A DNA stretch of 36,080 bases from an uncultured Lachnospiraceae bacterium (GTDB lineage Bacteria > Bacillota > Clostridia > Lachnospirales > Lachnospiraceae), in assembly GCA_947176065.1 (NCBI GenBank), contig CAMWPB010000042.1, forward strand, positions 1 to 36,080, given 5' to 3'. The position numbers and the translations under genes were made by a program. The first letter of the stretch is position 1. Every line of letters begins with the position of its first letter. The notes under the pieces were generated by a model. It ran no database searches, was not told where the DNA came from, and saw nothing but the letters and a program-made list of their open reading frames with translations. Shown here one piece after another: positions 16,376 to 24,094 of this stretch.

Positions 16376-17296
16376 TTATCTTCTCCCCTTCACGTAGGGC
16401 ACGCCGTCCGCCTTGGGCGCTACGGACTTGCCGATGAAAAGAATCAGGATCACAATGGTCAGCACGTAAGGCAGCATCGCCAGAATTTCCGTGGGAACCG
16501 CCACCGCTCCGCCGCCCAGCACCACAGTCAGCGCCTGGGAAAAACCGAAGATCAGACACGCCCTGTACGCGCCTATCGGCTTCCACTTGCCGAAAATCAC
16601 GGCCGCCAGTGCGATAAAGCCCTGTCCTGCGATGGATGTCTGGGTAAATTGCGCCACAATGCCAAGGGTCACTGTCGCGCCGCCGATTCCTGCCAGAATG
16701 CCGGACAGGATCACGCAGACATACCGGGTTTTGTATACATTGATGCCGAGCGTATCCGCCGCAGCAGGATTCTCACCCACCGCAAGAATGCGCATCCCCC
16801 ATTTGGTGCGGTAGAGCACAAACCACATCGCCACAGCGAACAGCAATGCCACAATCACCATAATATCCACGTTCAGGTTGGCCCATATGCCTTCCGCGCC
16901 GCTTCCGAAGATCTTGGGGAGCTTGTTTGCCACCGGGTAGGACATGGTCGCACCGTCGAAGGCAAGGCGGCAGAAGAATACCGCAAGCGCCGGCCCAAGC
17001 AGATTGATCGCCACACCGCTTATGGTCTGGTCCGCCTGACAGGTGATCGCCGCCACCGCGTGAAGGAGAGCCAGAATACCGCCGGCAAGAGCCGCACACA
17101 GCACGCCGATCCAGGGATTGCCGCTGTAATATCCCGCAGCGGCCCCGGCAAACGCGCCGAAGGTCATCATGCCCTCGATGCCGATGTTAACAACGCCGGA
17201 ACGCTCTGACAGCACACCGCCCAGCGCGCCGAATACCATGGGTGTGGAATACAGCAGCGTGACACCGAGTAACAACGTAATTGTATTCATCATCAT
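16376..17296 (-). CDS. nupQ: Nucleoside ABC transporter permease (NupQ/YufQ-like)
   Basis: A 306-aa BPD_transp_2-type permease with eight to ten hydrophobic segments. The segment GALGGVLSERSGVVNIGIEGMM near residues 23-44 is the family hallmark of the second permease in BMP-dependent nucleoside/simple sugar importers. Its ATG overlaps the stop of the other permease gene by 4 bp (ATGA), so the two are translated together and surely form the heteromeric channel. The symbol follows B. subtilis/lactococcal usage for orthologues and is by analogy. Confidence 0.9.
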   Translation of the reverse strand: MMMNTITLLLGVTLLYSTPMVFGALGGVLSERSGVVNIGIEGMMTFGAFAGAAAGYYSGNPWIGVLCAALAGGILALLHAVAAITCQADQTISGVAINLLGPALAVFFCRLAFDGATMSYPVANKLPKIFGSGAEGIWANLNVDIMVIVALLFAVAMWFVLYRTKWGMRILAVGENPAAADTLGINVYKTRYVCVILSGILAGIGGATVTLGIVAQFTQTSIAGQGFIALAAVIFGKWKPIGAYRACLIFGFSQALTVVLGGGAVAVPTEILAMLPYVLTIVILILFIGKSVAPKADGVPYVKGRR

Positions 17297-18408
17297 TTTA
17301 CACCTCTTTTCCCCATTTTATCAATAAGTACCGGCACCATATCCTTGAGCGCGATTAAAAATACGATCGTACCGATCAGGATACTGATAATCTCGGACGG
17401 CGCGCCCACCACATACTGTATGGACTGCCCGCCGTACAAAAGCCCTCCGAACAGAAGTCCCGCAAAGATACAGCCGATGGGGGAGCCTCCCGCAATGAAC
17501 GCCACCGACAGACCGTTTAAGCCGTTTGACTCAAAGGCGGAAAGCTGGGAAATCCCGTGGGGATTGTTGCCCGCTATGGCAATCGCCGCCGCAATGCCCG
17601 ACAGAGCGCCTGCAATCAGCATGGTCTGCACCATATTTCTCGCCACGTTGATACCCGCAAACTCCGCCGCGTCCCTGTTGCTGCCCACGGCGCGAAGCTC
17701 GTATCCCTTCGTGGTCTTATAGAGCAGGAAGGAAACCGCAAAGGTGAGGGCAATGGCAATGAAGATACCGGCGTTTGCATCCGTCCGCAGAATATCACCG
17801 ATCACGGGATGTTCCTGCACGAAATCCGCCGCCGCTTCCGTGGTCTTCCACGTTGTGAAAAAAGAGATAAAACCCGATTCGTTGATCGCATAGGTACCGT
17901 CGGAGTCCGGCTTATGGAACCGTTCGATGTTGCACACGAAATTGGAGAAATAGAGCGCAATCCAGTTCAGCATGATGCCAACGATCACTTCGTTAATATT
18001 GTATTTTGCCTTCAGCCATCCCGCGATTCCTCCGTAGACCGCGCCCGCCGCGGCACCTACAAGAAGCACCAGCGGCACTTCGATAATCGCCGGAAAATCA
18101 CAGACGATACCCACCACATTGGCCGCCACCGCGCCCACGATGAACTGCCCTTCCGCACCGATATTAAAAAGTCCCATCTTATAGGCAAACGCCACGCTGA
18201 CACCTGTCAGGATAATGGGTGTGCTCTTGATAATCACGTTAGAAATGTACTTCGGCCTTCCGAAAATGCCTCCCAGCAGCGCGCCGAACGCCTCAAAGGG
18301 ATTGTATCCCGAAGCCGCCAGAATGACCGTTGCCACGAGAAATCCGCAGAATATGGCAATCAGAGTGGCCGTGATCGGCCTTTTTAAGAATTTAACTGTT
18401 TTTTCCAT
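17293..18408 (-). CDS. nupP: Nucleoside ABC transporter permease (NupP/YufP-like)
   Basis: A 371-aa BPD_transp_2 permease. Hallmarks are FAYKMGLFNIGAEGQFIVGA (about 74-93) and GSNRDAAEFAGINVAR (about 236-251), which contacts the ATPase. It has about ten membrane segments plus an extracytoplasmic insert (roughly 165-205, with the FHKPDSDGTY region). Its start overlaps the ATPase gene end by 17 bp and its stop overlaps the next permease, fixing the operon order. Confidence 0.92.
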   Translation of the reverse strand: MEKTVKFLKRPITATLIAIFCGFLVATVILAASGYNPFEAFGALLGGIFGRPKYISNVIIKSTPIILTGVSVAFAYKMGLFNIGAEGQFIVGAVAANVVGIVCDFPAIIEVPLVLLVGAAAGAVYGGIAGWLKAKYNINEVIVGIMLNWIALYFSNFVCNIERFHKPDSDGTYAINESGFISFFTTWKTTEAAADFVQEHPVIGDILRTDANAGIFIAIALTFAVSFLLYKTTKGYELRAVGSNRDAAEFAGINVARNMVQTMLIAGALSGIAAAIAIAGNNPHGISQLSAFESNGLNGLSVAFIAGGSPIGCIFAGLLFGGLLYGGQSIQYVVGAPSEIISILIGTIVFLIALKDMVPVLIDKMGKRGVK

Positions 18409-19933
18409 CTAATGTCCCTCCTGCCATAATTAATCCAATGGTTTTTTCATCCACTTCGCCCTGTTTGAACGTGCACCGGATGGCGCCGTCGTAAATCACC
18501 CCGATGGTGTCCGAAACATTCATCACTTCATCCAGCTCCAGCGAGATGAGAAGCACTGCCTTGCCTTTATCCCTCTCCCTGACAAGCATCTTGTGGACGT
18601 ACTCTATGGCTCCCACGTCAAGCCCTCTGGTAGGCTGCACCGCGATCAAAAGATCGGGATTGTTGGCAATCTCCCTGCCGATAATCACCTTCTGCTGGTT
18701 GCCGCCGGAAAGTCCCCTGATCGCCAGCTCCTCGCAGGAATCAGGTCGTACATCGTAGTCCTTCAAAAGGCCGGAGGCAAATTTGCGGATTTCCTTTCTG
18801 TTTAAAATACTCTTGTGTGAAAAAGGCTCTTTCATGTATGTGTCAAGCACCGCATTATCCTCCACAGAAAAATCCAGCACAAGCCCGCGCTTCTGACGGT
18901 CCTCGTGGATCGTAGCGATGCCGGCGTCCATGGTTTCCCTTGTGGTTCTGTTTTCAATACTGTTTCCGCCTATGCGGATGGTTCCGCTCTCCACTTTTAT
19001 CAGGTTTGTGATCGCTTCCACCAGCTCCTTCTGCCCGTTGCCGTCAATTCCCGCAATGCCGAAGATTTCCCCGCGCCTCACCTGCATGGACAGATTTTTG
19101 AGCACATACACGCCGCGGTTGTCTTTTGCGGTCAGTCCGTTCACCTCAAACACCACGTCGCCGGGCTTTGCCTCCTCCTTATCCACCACCAGCTTCACCC
19201 GGTGACCCACCATCATGTCCGCCAGCTCTTCCTGCGTCACCCCGGCCACCTCCACGGTATCAATGTATTTTCCCCTGCGGATGATCGTACAATAGTCTGC
19301 GGAGGCCTTGATTTCCTTCAGCTTATGGGTAATGATGATAATGGTCTTCCCGTCCTCAACCAGCTTGTGCATAATGTCGATCAGGTCGCCTATTTCCTGC
19401 GGGGTCAGCACCGCCGTGGGCTCATCCAGAATCAGTATGTCCACGCCCCGGTACAGCGCTTTTAAGATTTCCACCCTCTGCTGCATACCGACGGAGATAT
19501 CCGAGATGTACGCATCCGGGTCCACCTCGAGGCCGTATTTTTTCACGATCCCCATGACTTCTTCCCTTGCTTTCTTAAGGTCCACCACGCCTCCCGCTTT
19601 CGTCGTCTCGTGTCCGAGAATGATGTTCTGTGTCACCGTGAAATTGTCCACGAGCATAAAGTGCTGGTGCACCATACCGATCCCGTGACCGATCGCCACG
19701 TTGGGATTTTTCATCTCCACCTTTTCCCCGTACAGGTAAATGTCGCCCCCGTTTGCCTGATACAGCCCGTACAAAATGTTCATCAGTGTAGTCTTTCCTG
19801 CCCCGTTTTCCCCCAGAACAGCATGGATGGAGCCTTTTTTCACATCGAGCTGCACCTGGTCCAATGCCGTATAGGAGCCGAATTTAATCGTGATATCATG
19901 CATTTGAACCGCATAGTCTTTTCTTACTTCCAT
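18392..19933 (-). CDS. nupO: Nucleoside ABC transporter ATP-binding protein (NupO/YufO-like)
   Basis: A 513-aa double ATPase of the RbsA-like class. Domain 1 has Walker A GENGAGKTT (41-49), signature SVGMQQR and Walker B ILILDEPTAVL. Domain 2 has a degenerate Walker A (GIDGNGQKE) with an intact LSGGNQQKV signature, as usual for this class, so one site is catalytic. It powers the two permeases encoded just downstream. The ATG at 19933 is taken because AGAAGGA precedes it; a longer open frame overlapping the BMP gene lacks support. Confidence 0.95.
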   Translation of the reverse strand: MEVRKDYAVQMHDITIKFGSYTALDQVQLDVKKGSIHAVLGENGAGKTTLMNILYGLYQANGGDIYLYGEKVEMKNPNVAIGHGIGMVHQHFMLVDNFTVTQNIILGHETTKAGGVVDLKKAREEVMGIVKKYGLEVDPDAYISDISVGMQQRVEILKALYRGVDILILDEPTAVLTPQEIGDLIDIMHKLVEDGKTIIIITHKLKEIKASADYCTIIRRGKYIDTVEVAGVTQEELADMMVGHRVKLVVDKEEAKPGDVVFEVNGLTAKDNRGVYVLKNLSMQVRRGEIFGIAGIDGNGQKELVEAITNLIKVESGTIRIGGNSIENRTTRETMDAGIATIHEDRQKRGLVLDFSVEDNAVLDTYMKEPFSHKSILNRKEIRKFASGLLKDYDVRPDSCEELAIRGLSGGNQQKVIIGREIANNPDLLIAVQPTRGLDVGAIEYVHKMLVRERDKGKAVLLISLELDEVMNVSDTIGVIYDGAIRCTFKQGEVDEKTIGLIMAGGTLDGKNS

Positions 19934-19946
19934 ATGTCCTTCTCTC

Positions 19947-20975
19947 CTATTTCCCCAACCCTTCCACAAAGGCCTGGTAAGTTTCCTCCGATACCGGGGG
20001 TGTCAGTTCCTCGTCGATAATCATCTGCTGCAGCTCCATGGCCTTTTCGTAAACCGCAGGATCCATGATCTTATTTTCTTCAGGAATGCCCACACACCCT
20101 TCCTTCAGCCCGTAGCTGTAGGTGTTGCCGCCGATTTCTTCACCGTTCATCGCCATAGTGGACACAAGCTCCACCGCAATGTTCGTGTTCTTCATGCCGG
20201 AAGTCAGTACATTGTCCGGCGCCAGATGGGACTGGTCCGTGTCGACACCGATAACCAGTTTACCGTTCTCCTTGGCGGATTCGATCACGCCGTAGCCGGC
20301 GCCGCCCGCCGAGTGAAAGATAATGTCACAGCCGTTAGAGTACATCTTGTTGGAGATCGCCTTCGCTTTCGCCGCGTCGGAATAACTCTCCGTAAACTGC
20401 GACTGCACCTCAATCTCACGTCCCTGTACATATCCGGCGTATGCCACGCCGCCCATGTAGCCGTACTGGAACTGGTCGTTCAGGAAACTCTTCATCGGCC
20501 CCACATAACCCACCTTATCCGTCTTCGTGGTAAGTCCCGCGATATAACCTACCAGGAAGGATGACTCCTGTGCGCGGAACACCACGCCGGTACAGTTCTG
20601 GGGACTGTCATCGAACGCAAAGTCCACGATGGCAAAATTGATATCGGGATTCATCTTCGCGATGGTCAGCATGGGATCTGCCAGCGAGTAGCCCAGCGCC
20701 CATACAAGGTCGCTGTATGTATCCGTCGCCCTGTCAATGTTTGTCAGATAGTCCGAAGCCTGCTTGGACTCCAATACCCTCACGTCCGCGCCGGTGTGTT
20801 CCCCAAAGCTCTGCAGACCCTCCCAGGACAGCTGGTTAAAGGACTGGTCGTTGATGCCGCCCGTGCCCGCCACCATAGACACCCGGTATACCGAATCATC
20901 TTTTTCAGCCATACCGCAGCCCGCCAATGTACATGCCATCAGAACTGCCGGTATCACCTTTTTCCATTTTTTCAT
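19947..20975 (-). CDS. BMP-family nucleoside-binding lipoprotein
   Basis: A 342-aa substrate-binding lipoprotein (Med/BMP family, PnrA-like). Signal peptide MKKWKKVIPAVLMACTLAGC with lipid Cys20; then the family core GGINDQSFNQLSWEGL (GxxxDxxFN motif), ALGYSLADPM, the FLVGYIAG segment, SAGGAGYGVIESA and VIGVDTDQSHLAP. It is tethered outside and delivers purine or pyrimidine nucleosides to the ABC channel. The ATG at 20975 has AAAGGA nine bases upstream; two more ATGs lie upstream in frame but less well placed. The next gene, the ATPase, starts 13 bp after its stop. Confidence 0.94.
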   Translation of the reverse strand: MKKWKKVIPAVLMACTLAGCGMAEKDDSVYRVSMVAGTGGINDQSFNQLSWEGLQSFGEHTGADVRVLESKQASDYLTNIDRATDTYSDLVWALGYSLADPMLTIAKMNPDINFAIVDFAFDDSPQNCTGVVFRAQESSFLVGYIAGLTTKTDKVGYVGPMKSFLNDQFQYGYMGGVAYAGYVQGREIEVQSQFTESYSDAAKAKAISNKMYSNGCDIIFHSAGGAGYGVIESAKENGKLVIGVDTDQSHLAPDNVLTSGMKNTNIAVELVSTMAMNGEEIGGNTYSYGLKEGCVGIPEENKIMDPAVYEKAMELQQMIIDEELTPPVSEETYQAFVEGLGK

Positions 20976-21016
20976 CTGTTCCATTCCTTTCCATTCCATT
21001 CGTTCTATGCAGTTTT

Positions 21017-21727
21017 CTATGCGATCTCCAGCGCAATCTTCATCATATCCGTAAAGCCCGTCTGACGGTCCTCCACCGACAGGGATTCCCCCCGGAAGGG
21101 CGCATCGGAAATAGTCAGCATGCAGAGCGCCCGCTTACCGGCCCGCGCCGCATTCATATACAGAGCCGCCGCTTCCATCTCGGTGGCAAGAATGCCCATC
21201 TTCGCCCATTTGCGAAGCGCATCTTCGTCGTCATTGTAGAAAATATCGGAGGAAAGAATGTTGCCCGCCGCAGTCCTGATGCCGAGACGTTCTCCCGTCT
21301 CCACCGCTTTCCTCGCCAGTTCAAAGTCCGCAATCGGCGCGAAGGTGCCGGGCAGGTTGTACTGTGCCGCATAGGAGGAATCGGTGCTTGCTCCCACGCC
21401 GATCACCACGTCGCGCAGGTTGACTTTGTCGCTTAAAGTACCCGCCGTGCCGATGCGGATGATCTGCTCCACTTCGTAAAAGTTGAAAAGCTCGTAGGTA
21501 TAAATGCCAACGGACGGGATACCCATGCCGCCTCCCGCGACCGTCACCCTTTTCCCCTGATAATTGCCGGTGAACGCCAGCATGTTTCTGACCGTGTTGA
21601 CGCACTCGAAATCCGTGAGGAAATTCTCCGCGATAAATTTCGCCCGCAGCGGGTCTCCCGGCATCAATACCGTTTTTGCGATCTGCTCCTTGCTTGCTCC
21701 GATGTGTGGTGTAGGTGTTTTGCTCAT
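21017..21727 (-). CDS. deoD: Purine nucleoside phosphorylase, DeoD type
   Basis: A 236-aa hexameric-type phosphorylase that splits purine (deoxy)nucleosides with phosphate to base plus (deoxy)ribose 1-phosphate, the substrate of DeoB. Motifs: TPHIGA (His8, from the neighbouring subunit), MPGDPLRAK (22-30) for phosphate, GGGMGIPS, RIGTAG (Arg91), TEMEAAALY (Glu183-Met184-Glu185 for ribose), and ISDAPF with Asp208, the base-protonating residue. Standard length. It follows the regulator by about 30 bp. Confidence 0.96.
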   Translation of the reverse strand: MSKTPTPHIGASKEQIAKTVLMPGDPLRAKFIAENFLTDFECVNTVRNMLAFTGNYQGKRVTVAGGGMGIPSVGIYTYELFNFYEVEQIIRIGTAGTLSDKVNLRDVVIGVGASTDSSYAAQYNLPGTFAPIADFELARKAVETGERLGIRTAAGNILSSDIFYNDDEDALRKWAKMGILATEMEAAALYMNAARAGKRALCMLTISDAPFRGESLSVEDRQTGFTDMMKIALEIA

Positions 21728-21759
21728 AATCTGTTTCTCCTTCCATTCTTGTTTTTTTG

Positions 21760-22485
21760 CTATCGGATCAGATTTTCTTCCCGATATTCCTTAAGCTTCT
21801 CATACTGTTTTTGTGAAACGCATAGTTTGCTGCCCCGGCATGATACAAATCCGTCCGCCTCCAGCTTCCGAATGCTTCTCTGAACCGTCCGCACGTTCAT
21901 CCCAATACGCTGGGCAAGCTGGGCCTGCGTCTTTTGCAGGATATACTCTCCTTCGCCGCCCCATTTCCCGTAGGCCTGCGTCAGATACAGCACCAGACGG
22001 TCCCTGCCGTTTAAAAGCAGATACTTGCGCTCGTTTGAGATTTCCTGCGCCAGCGTCTGCGCGAAGATCTGCGCCCGCATAAAGAGCGCCTTGCTGTCCC
22101 GCCTCATCCACCGCATGTAACCGGCCGTGGGAATCTTGAACGCCTCGCAATCCGTTACCGCATAGATCGTGTTCTGAAATTCCGCCAGTCCCGCAAAGGG
22201 CTCATAATCGCCGATGATAACGGTATTAAAGCCGGAGCTCTCCGCGAAGCTGTACACATCCCCCAGCATCTGGATGTCCGTCACACTGATCTCTCCGTTT
22301 AAGATCCCCCACACATATCCACAGCTCATACCCGCCTGCAGAATTGCCTGTCCTTTGGGAATCCTTTCGTACTGCATGGCATGCACCAGCTCTTCCGGGC
22401 AGTCCTCAAAAAAATCATTCAGGTACTGCCGCCGTTCTCCGCCCAATCTGGCAATTACCTGTGCCAATTCCTGCTTTGATTCCAT
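21760..22485 (-). CDS. Crp/Fnr-family transcriptional regulator, first gene of the nucleoside operon
   Basis: A 241-aa regulator: cyclic-nucleotide-binding-like beta roll (about 30-125, ERIPKGQAILQAGMSCGYVWGILNGEIS), long dimer helix (about 130-158), and a winged HTH of Crp type (186-207, TQAQLAQRIGMNVRTVQRSI). There is no FNR-type N-terminal cysteine cluster; single Cys at 29, 55 and 113 are scattered. A regulator heading the deo-nup operon, with palindromic sites upstream, should control it, perhaps sensing a nucleoside-derived ligand. AGGAGG precedes the ATG. Confidence 0.9.
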   Translation of the reverse strand: MESKQELAQVIARLGGERRQYLNDFFEDCPEELVHAMQYERIPKGQAILQAGMSCGYVWGILNGEISVTDIQMLGDVYSFAESSGFNTVIIGDYEPFAGLAEFQNTIYAVTDCEAFKIPTAGYMRWMRRDSKALFMRAQIFAQTLAQEISNERKYLLLNGRDRLVLYLTQAYGKWGGEGEYILQKTQAQLAQRIGMNVRTVQRSIRKLEADGFVSCRGSKLCVSQKQYEKLKEYREENLIR

Positions 22486-22582
22486 TGGTCACCTCCTCCT
22501 TCCTGCTTTTTTCCTATGCCGCATTCGGAAACCGCCGCTTCCGTTCGTCACATTTACTATCATGCCCGTTCATCTTATCTAT

Positions 22583-22588
22583 GTTATA
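22583..22588 (-). promoter_or_regulatory. Predicted -10 box of the regulator/deo-nup operon
   Basis: TATAAC on the minus strand, about 100 bp upstream of the regulator. Seventeen bases upstream there is only GTATCG, so there is no usable -35. Start of transcription would be near 22576. Confidence 0.5.
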
Positions 22589-22608
22589 TACAAATTCCCC
22601 AAAGCGCG

Positions 22609-22626
22609 ATACGACACATGTCGTAT
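22609..22626. promoter_or_regulatory. Palindromic operator 1 (Crp/Fnr-type)
   Basis: ATACGACA and TGTCGTAT are perfect 8-bp inverted arms separated by CA. The centre (22617.5) lies about 41.5 bp upstream of the predicted start near 22576, the class II activator position, overlapping the missing -35. It lies just upstream of the Crp/Fnr gene, its likely owner. Confidence 0.7.
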
Positions 22627-22662
22627 TTTGTGCACTCTGTTTGTCATTCTCTGTTTTACACA

Positions 22663-22680
22663 ATATTGCACGTGTCGTAT
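22663..22680. promoter_or_regulatory. Imperfect operator 2
   Basis: ATATTGCA, CG, TGTCGTAT: one arm identical to operator 1, the other 5 of 8 matched. Centre-to-centre distance to operator 1 is 54 bp, about five helical turns, so two dimers could sit on the same face. Confidence 0.5.
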
Positions 22681-22710
22681 TGGCTGTTTTGCACAATTTT
22701 TTCTGACAGC

Positions 22711-22749
22711 AAAAAAACAGGACATATAGATTACCGTTTCTATATGCCC
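22711..22749 (-). terminator. Terminator of the 277-aa protein gene
   Basis: Minus-strand stem GGGCATATAGA/TCTATATGTCC (11 pairs, 8-nt loop) at 22720-22749 and a T7 run. It insulates the deo-nup operon from the gene upstream. Confidence 0.88.
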
Positions 22750-22766
22750 TGACGCTGCCACTGTAT

Positions 22767-23600
22767 TTAGTTTTCGCTGATATAGCGGTCTATCCCGCGT
22801 TTCGCAAGCTGCCTCTGATAGAGCTGCATATTTTCCTGCTCCCGCAGTTTCGCTTTCTCCGCGCTCTCCTTAATGATTTCTATATACTTGACGCGCCGTT
22901 TCCACTTTCTTGCCTGCTCTGCCTCAATCTGCTCCTGCTCCTCTTTGGTAGGCCCGGTAAGTCTCCCCGGTGAAGTTACCGTACAGTTTTTCACATTCCC
23001 CTCTTCATCCAACTGAAAAACATAACTTTTTGACGCCTGATGCTCCGCCACATTGCCTCCGAAAGACGCCGCCACCGTATTGTCCCAGCGGTCGTAATCT
23101 TCCTTCCACTCCTGCAGCTTCGCCATAATCTGTCTGGCATAATCGGGATCTGCATCCATCTTTTTCTGCAGACTTTCCGGCACAAGAACCGCAATCCGCC
23201 CGGAACCCACACTGCTGTAACCACTCTGCAGATCGGCACGGGTCTGGGGTGGATTCGCACCGGATGGTTTCCAGTCGTTTAAAGCGTCCGCTCCCGTATT
23301 TTTCTGAAAGTATCTCCAAAAAGGAAAGTCGTTTCTCTGCCAGTTGGCGGAGGAGACATTTGGATTTCCCACATGTGTAATCACCTCATACTGCGGGAAA
23401 GCATCGGCAAAATTCGATGCCCCCGGCCTGCCCGTATTAAAGGCTTTGCTGATGGTTGAAATGTAATCCGTTGAGCCTGCCATCTTCTTTGCGTAAGCCG
23501 CCCGAAAGGCGTTTGCCGCATTTTGATCCGTTATTTTACTCAGGCGCTCCTCATAAGTCTCGCCCATATACTGGTCCGTTCCGATTCCGCTGATACCCAT
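22767..23600 (-). CDS. Protein of unknown function (277 aa)
   Basis: I do not recognise it with confidence; similar proteins starting MGISGIG occur in Lachnospiraceae under DUF names. It has no signal peptide or membrane helix. The middle part is rich in Asn, Gly and aromatic residues (SSANWQRNDFPFWRYF, SGRIAVLVPESLQKKM), and the C-terminal third (about 200-277) is a long charged helix (KEEQEQIEAEQARKWKRRVKYIEIIKES is its core, shown here only as description). AAGGAGG precedes the ATG at 23600; the frame is open 46 codons further up without a ribosome site. It is monocistronic, with its own terminator. Confidence 0.75.
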   Translation of the reverse strand: MGISGIGTDQYMGETYEERLSKITDQNAANAFRAAYAKKMAGSTDYISTISKAFNTGRPGASNFADAFPQYEVITHVGNPNVSSANWQRNDFPFWRYFQKNTGADALNDWKPSGANPPQTRADLQSGYSSVGSGRIAVLVPESLQKKMDADPDYARQIMAKLQEWKEDYDRWDNTVAASFGGNVAEHQASKSYVFQLDEEGNVKNCTVTSPGRLTGPTKEEQEQIEAEQARKWKRRVKYIEIIKESAEKAKLREQENMQLYQRQLAKRGIDRYISEN

Positions 23601-23688
23601 TTCTACATCCTCCTTTTCCGATTGGTCTCTCCATAAGTAATACGATTGACCTTTCCGAAAAGTTTCACAAATCTCCTGCAGAATGCCA

Positions 23689-23904
23689 TCAAATACAAAA
23701 CACCGCATAAAGCGGAACCGTTTTCTTTCCGTCAGCAAAGCCGAAATTTTTCGCAGAAATCTTCACTGCATACGACGGATGGTAAGTTTCCATATAAACC
23801 TTAAGGCTTTTTGCCTTCGTGTTATCCGCAGATTTTACTTCCAGCGGAATCAGCTTCCCGTCCCGCTGAATCACAAAATCAATCTCCGCTCCCCGATCTG
23901 TCCG
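23689..23904 (-). pseudogene. C-terminal remnant of an AAA/DUF4143 ATPase
   Basis: About 71 codons remain in frame after a TGA: RTDRGAEIDFVIQRDGK, then LIPLEVKSADNTKAKSL and a tail ending PLYAVFCI. This is the typical end of AAA_14/DUF4143 proteins, with the EIDF and EVK residues of a PD-(D/E)XK-like fold. The rest of the gene is gone: the homology ends exactly where a plus-strand terminator begins (23908). An intact gene of the same family lies just beyond on the opposite strand, but the remnant is not a piece of that gene (the sequences differ). Confidence 0.85.
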
Positions 23905-23907
23905 TCA

Positions 23908-23950
23908 AAAGCCCCGAATCTGTTCCACGCAGGCCCGGGGCTTTCTTTTT
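23908..23950 (+). terminator. Plus-strand intrinsic terminator without an upstream gene
   Basis: Arms AAAGCCCCG (23908-23916) and CGGGGCTTT (23936-23944) followed by CTTTTT. No plus-strand gene lies upstream, so it is an orphan that came with the neighbouring cassette or shields its promoter. Confidence 0.7.
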
Positions 23951-23957
23951 ATGGTCT

Positions 23958-24043
23958 CTACTGAAAACTTTTTCTATCTTCCATCAAAGTTTTCAGTAGT
24001 AGTGAAAACTTTGTTTGACACAGTCAAAAGTTTTCAGTATAAT
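23958..24043 (+). promoter_or_regulatory. Consensus promoter inside four alternating decamer sites
   Basis: TTGACA (24015-24020) and TATAAT (24038-24043) with a 17-bp spacer: a perfect sigma-70 type promoter. The decamer TGAAAACTTT occurs at 23962-23971 (+), 23986-23995 (-), 24003-24012 (+) and 24027-24036 (-). The first two sit in a 14-bp perfect inverted repeat (CTACTGAAAACTTT), the middle two in a 10-bp one, and the last fills the -35/-10 spacer. This is the layout of a strongly repressed or self-limited gene. Confidence 0.85.
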
Positions 24044-24094
24044 TTCTATGAAAGTGAAAAGATTATTTTTTTAACAATAGAAATCGAGGTTCCA

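Noticed and set aside
23951..24094. Upstream ATG for the AAA/DUF4143 protein
   Set aside because: It would precede the perfect promoter (24015-24043), so it cannot be on that transcript, and the added residues are not family-like.
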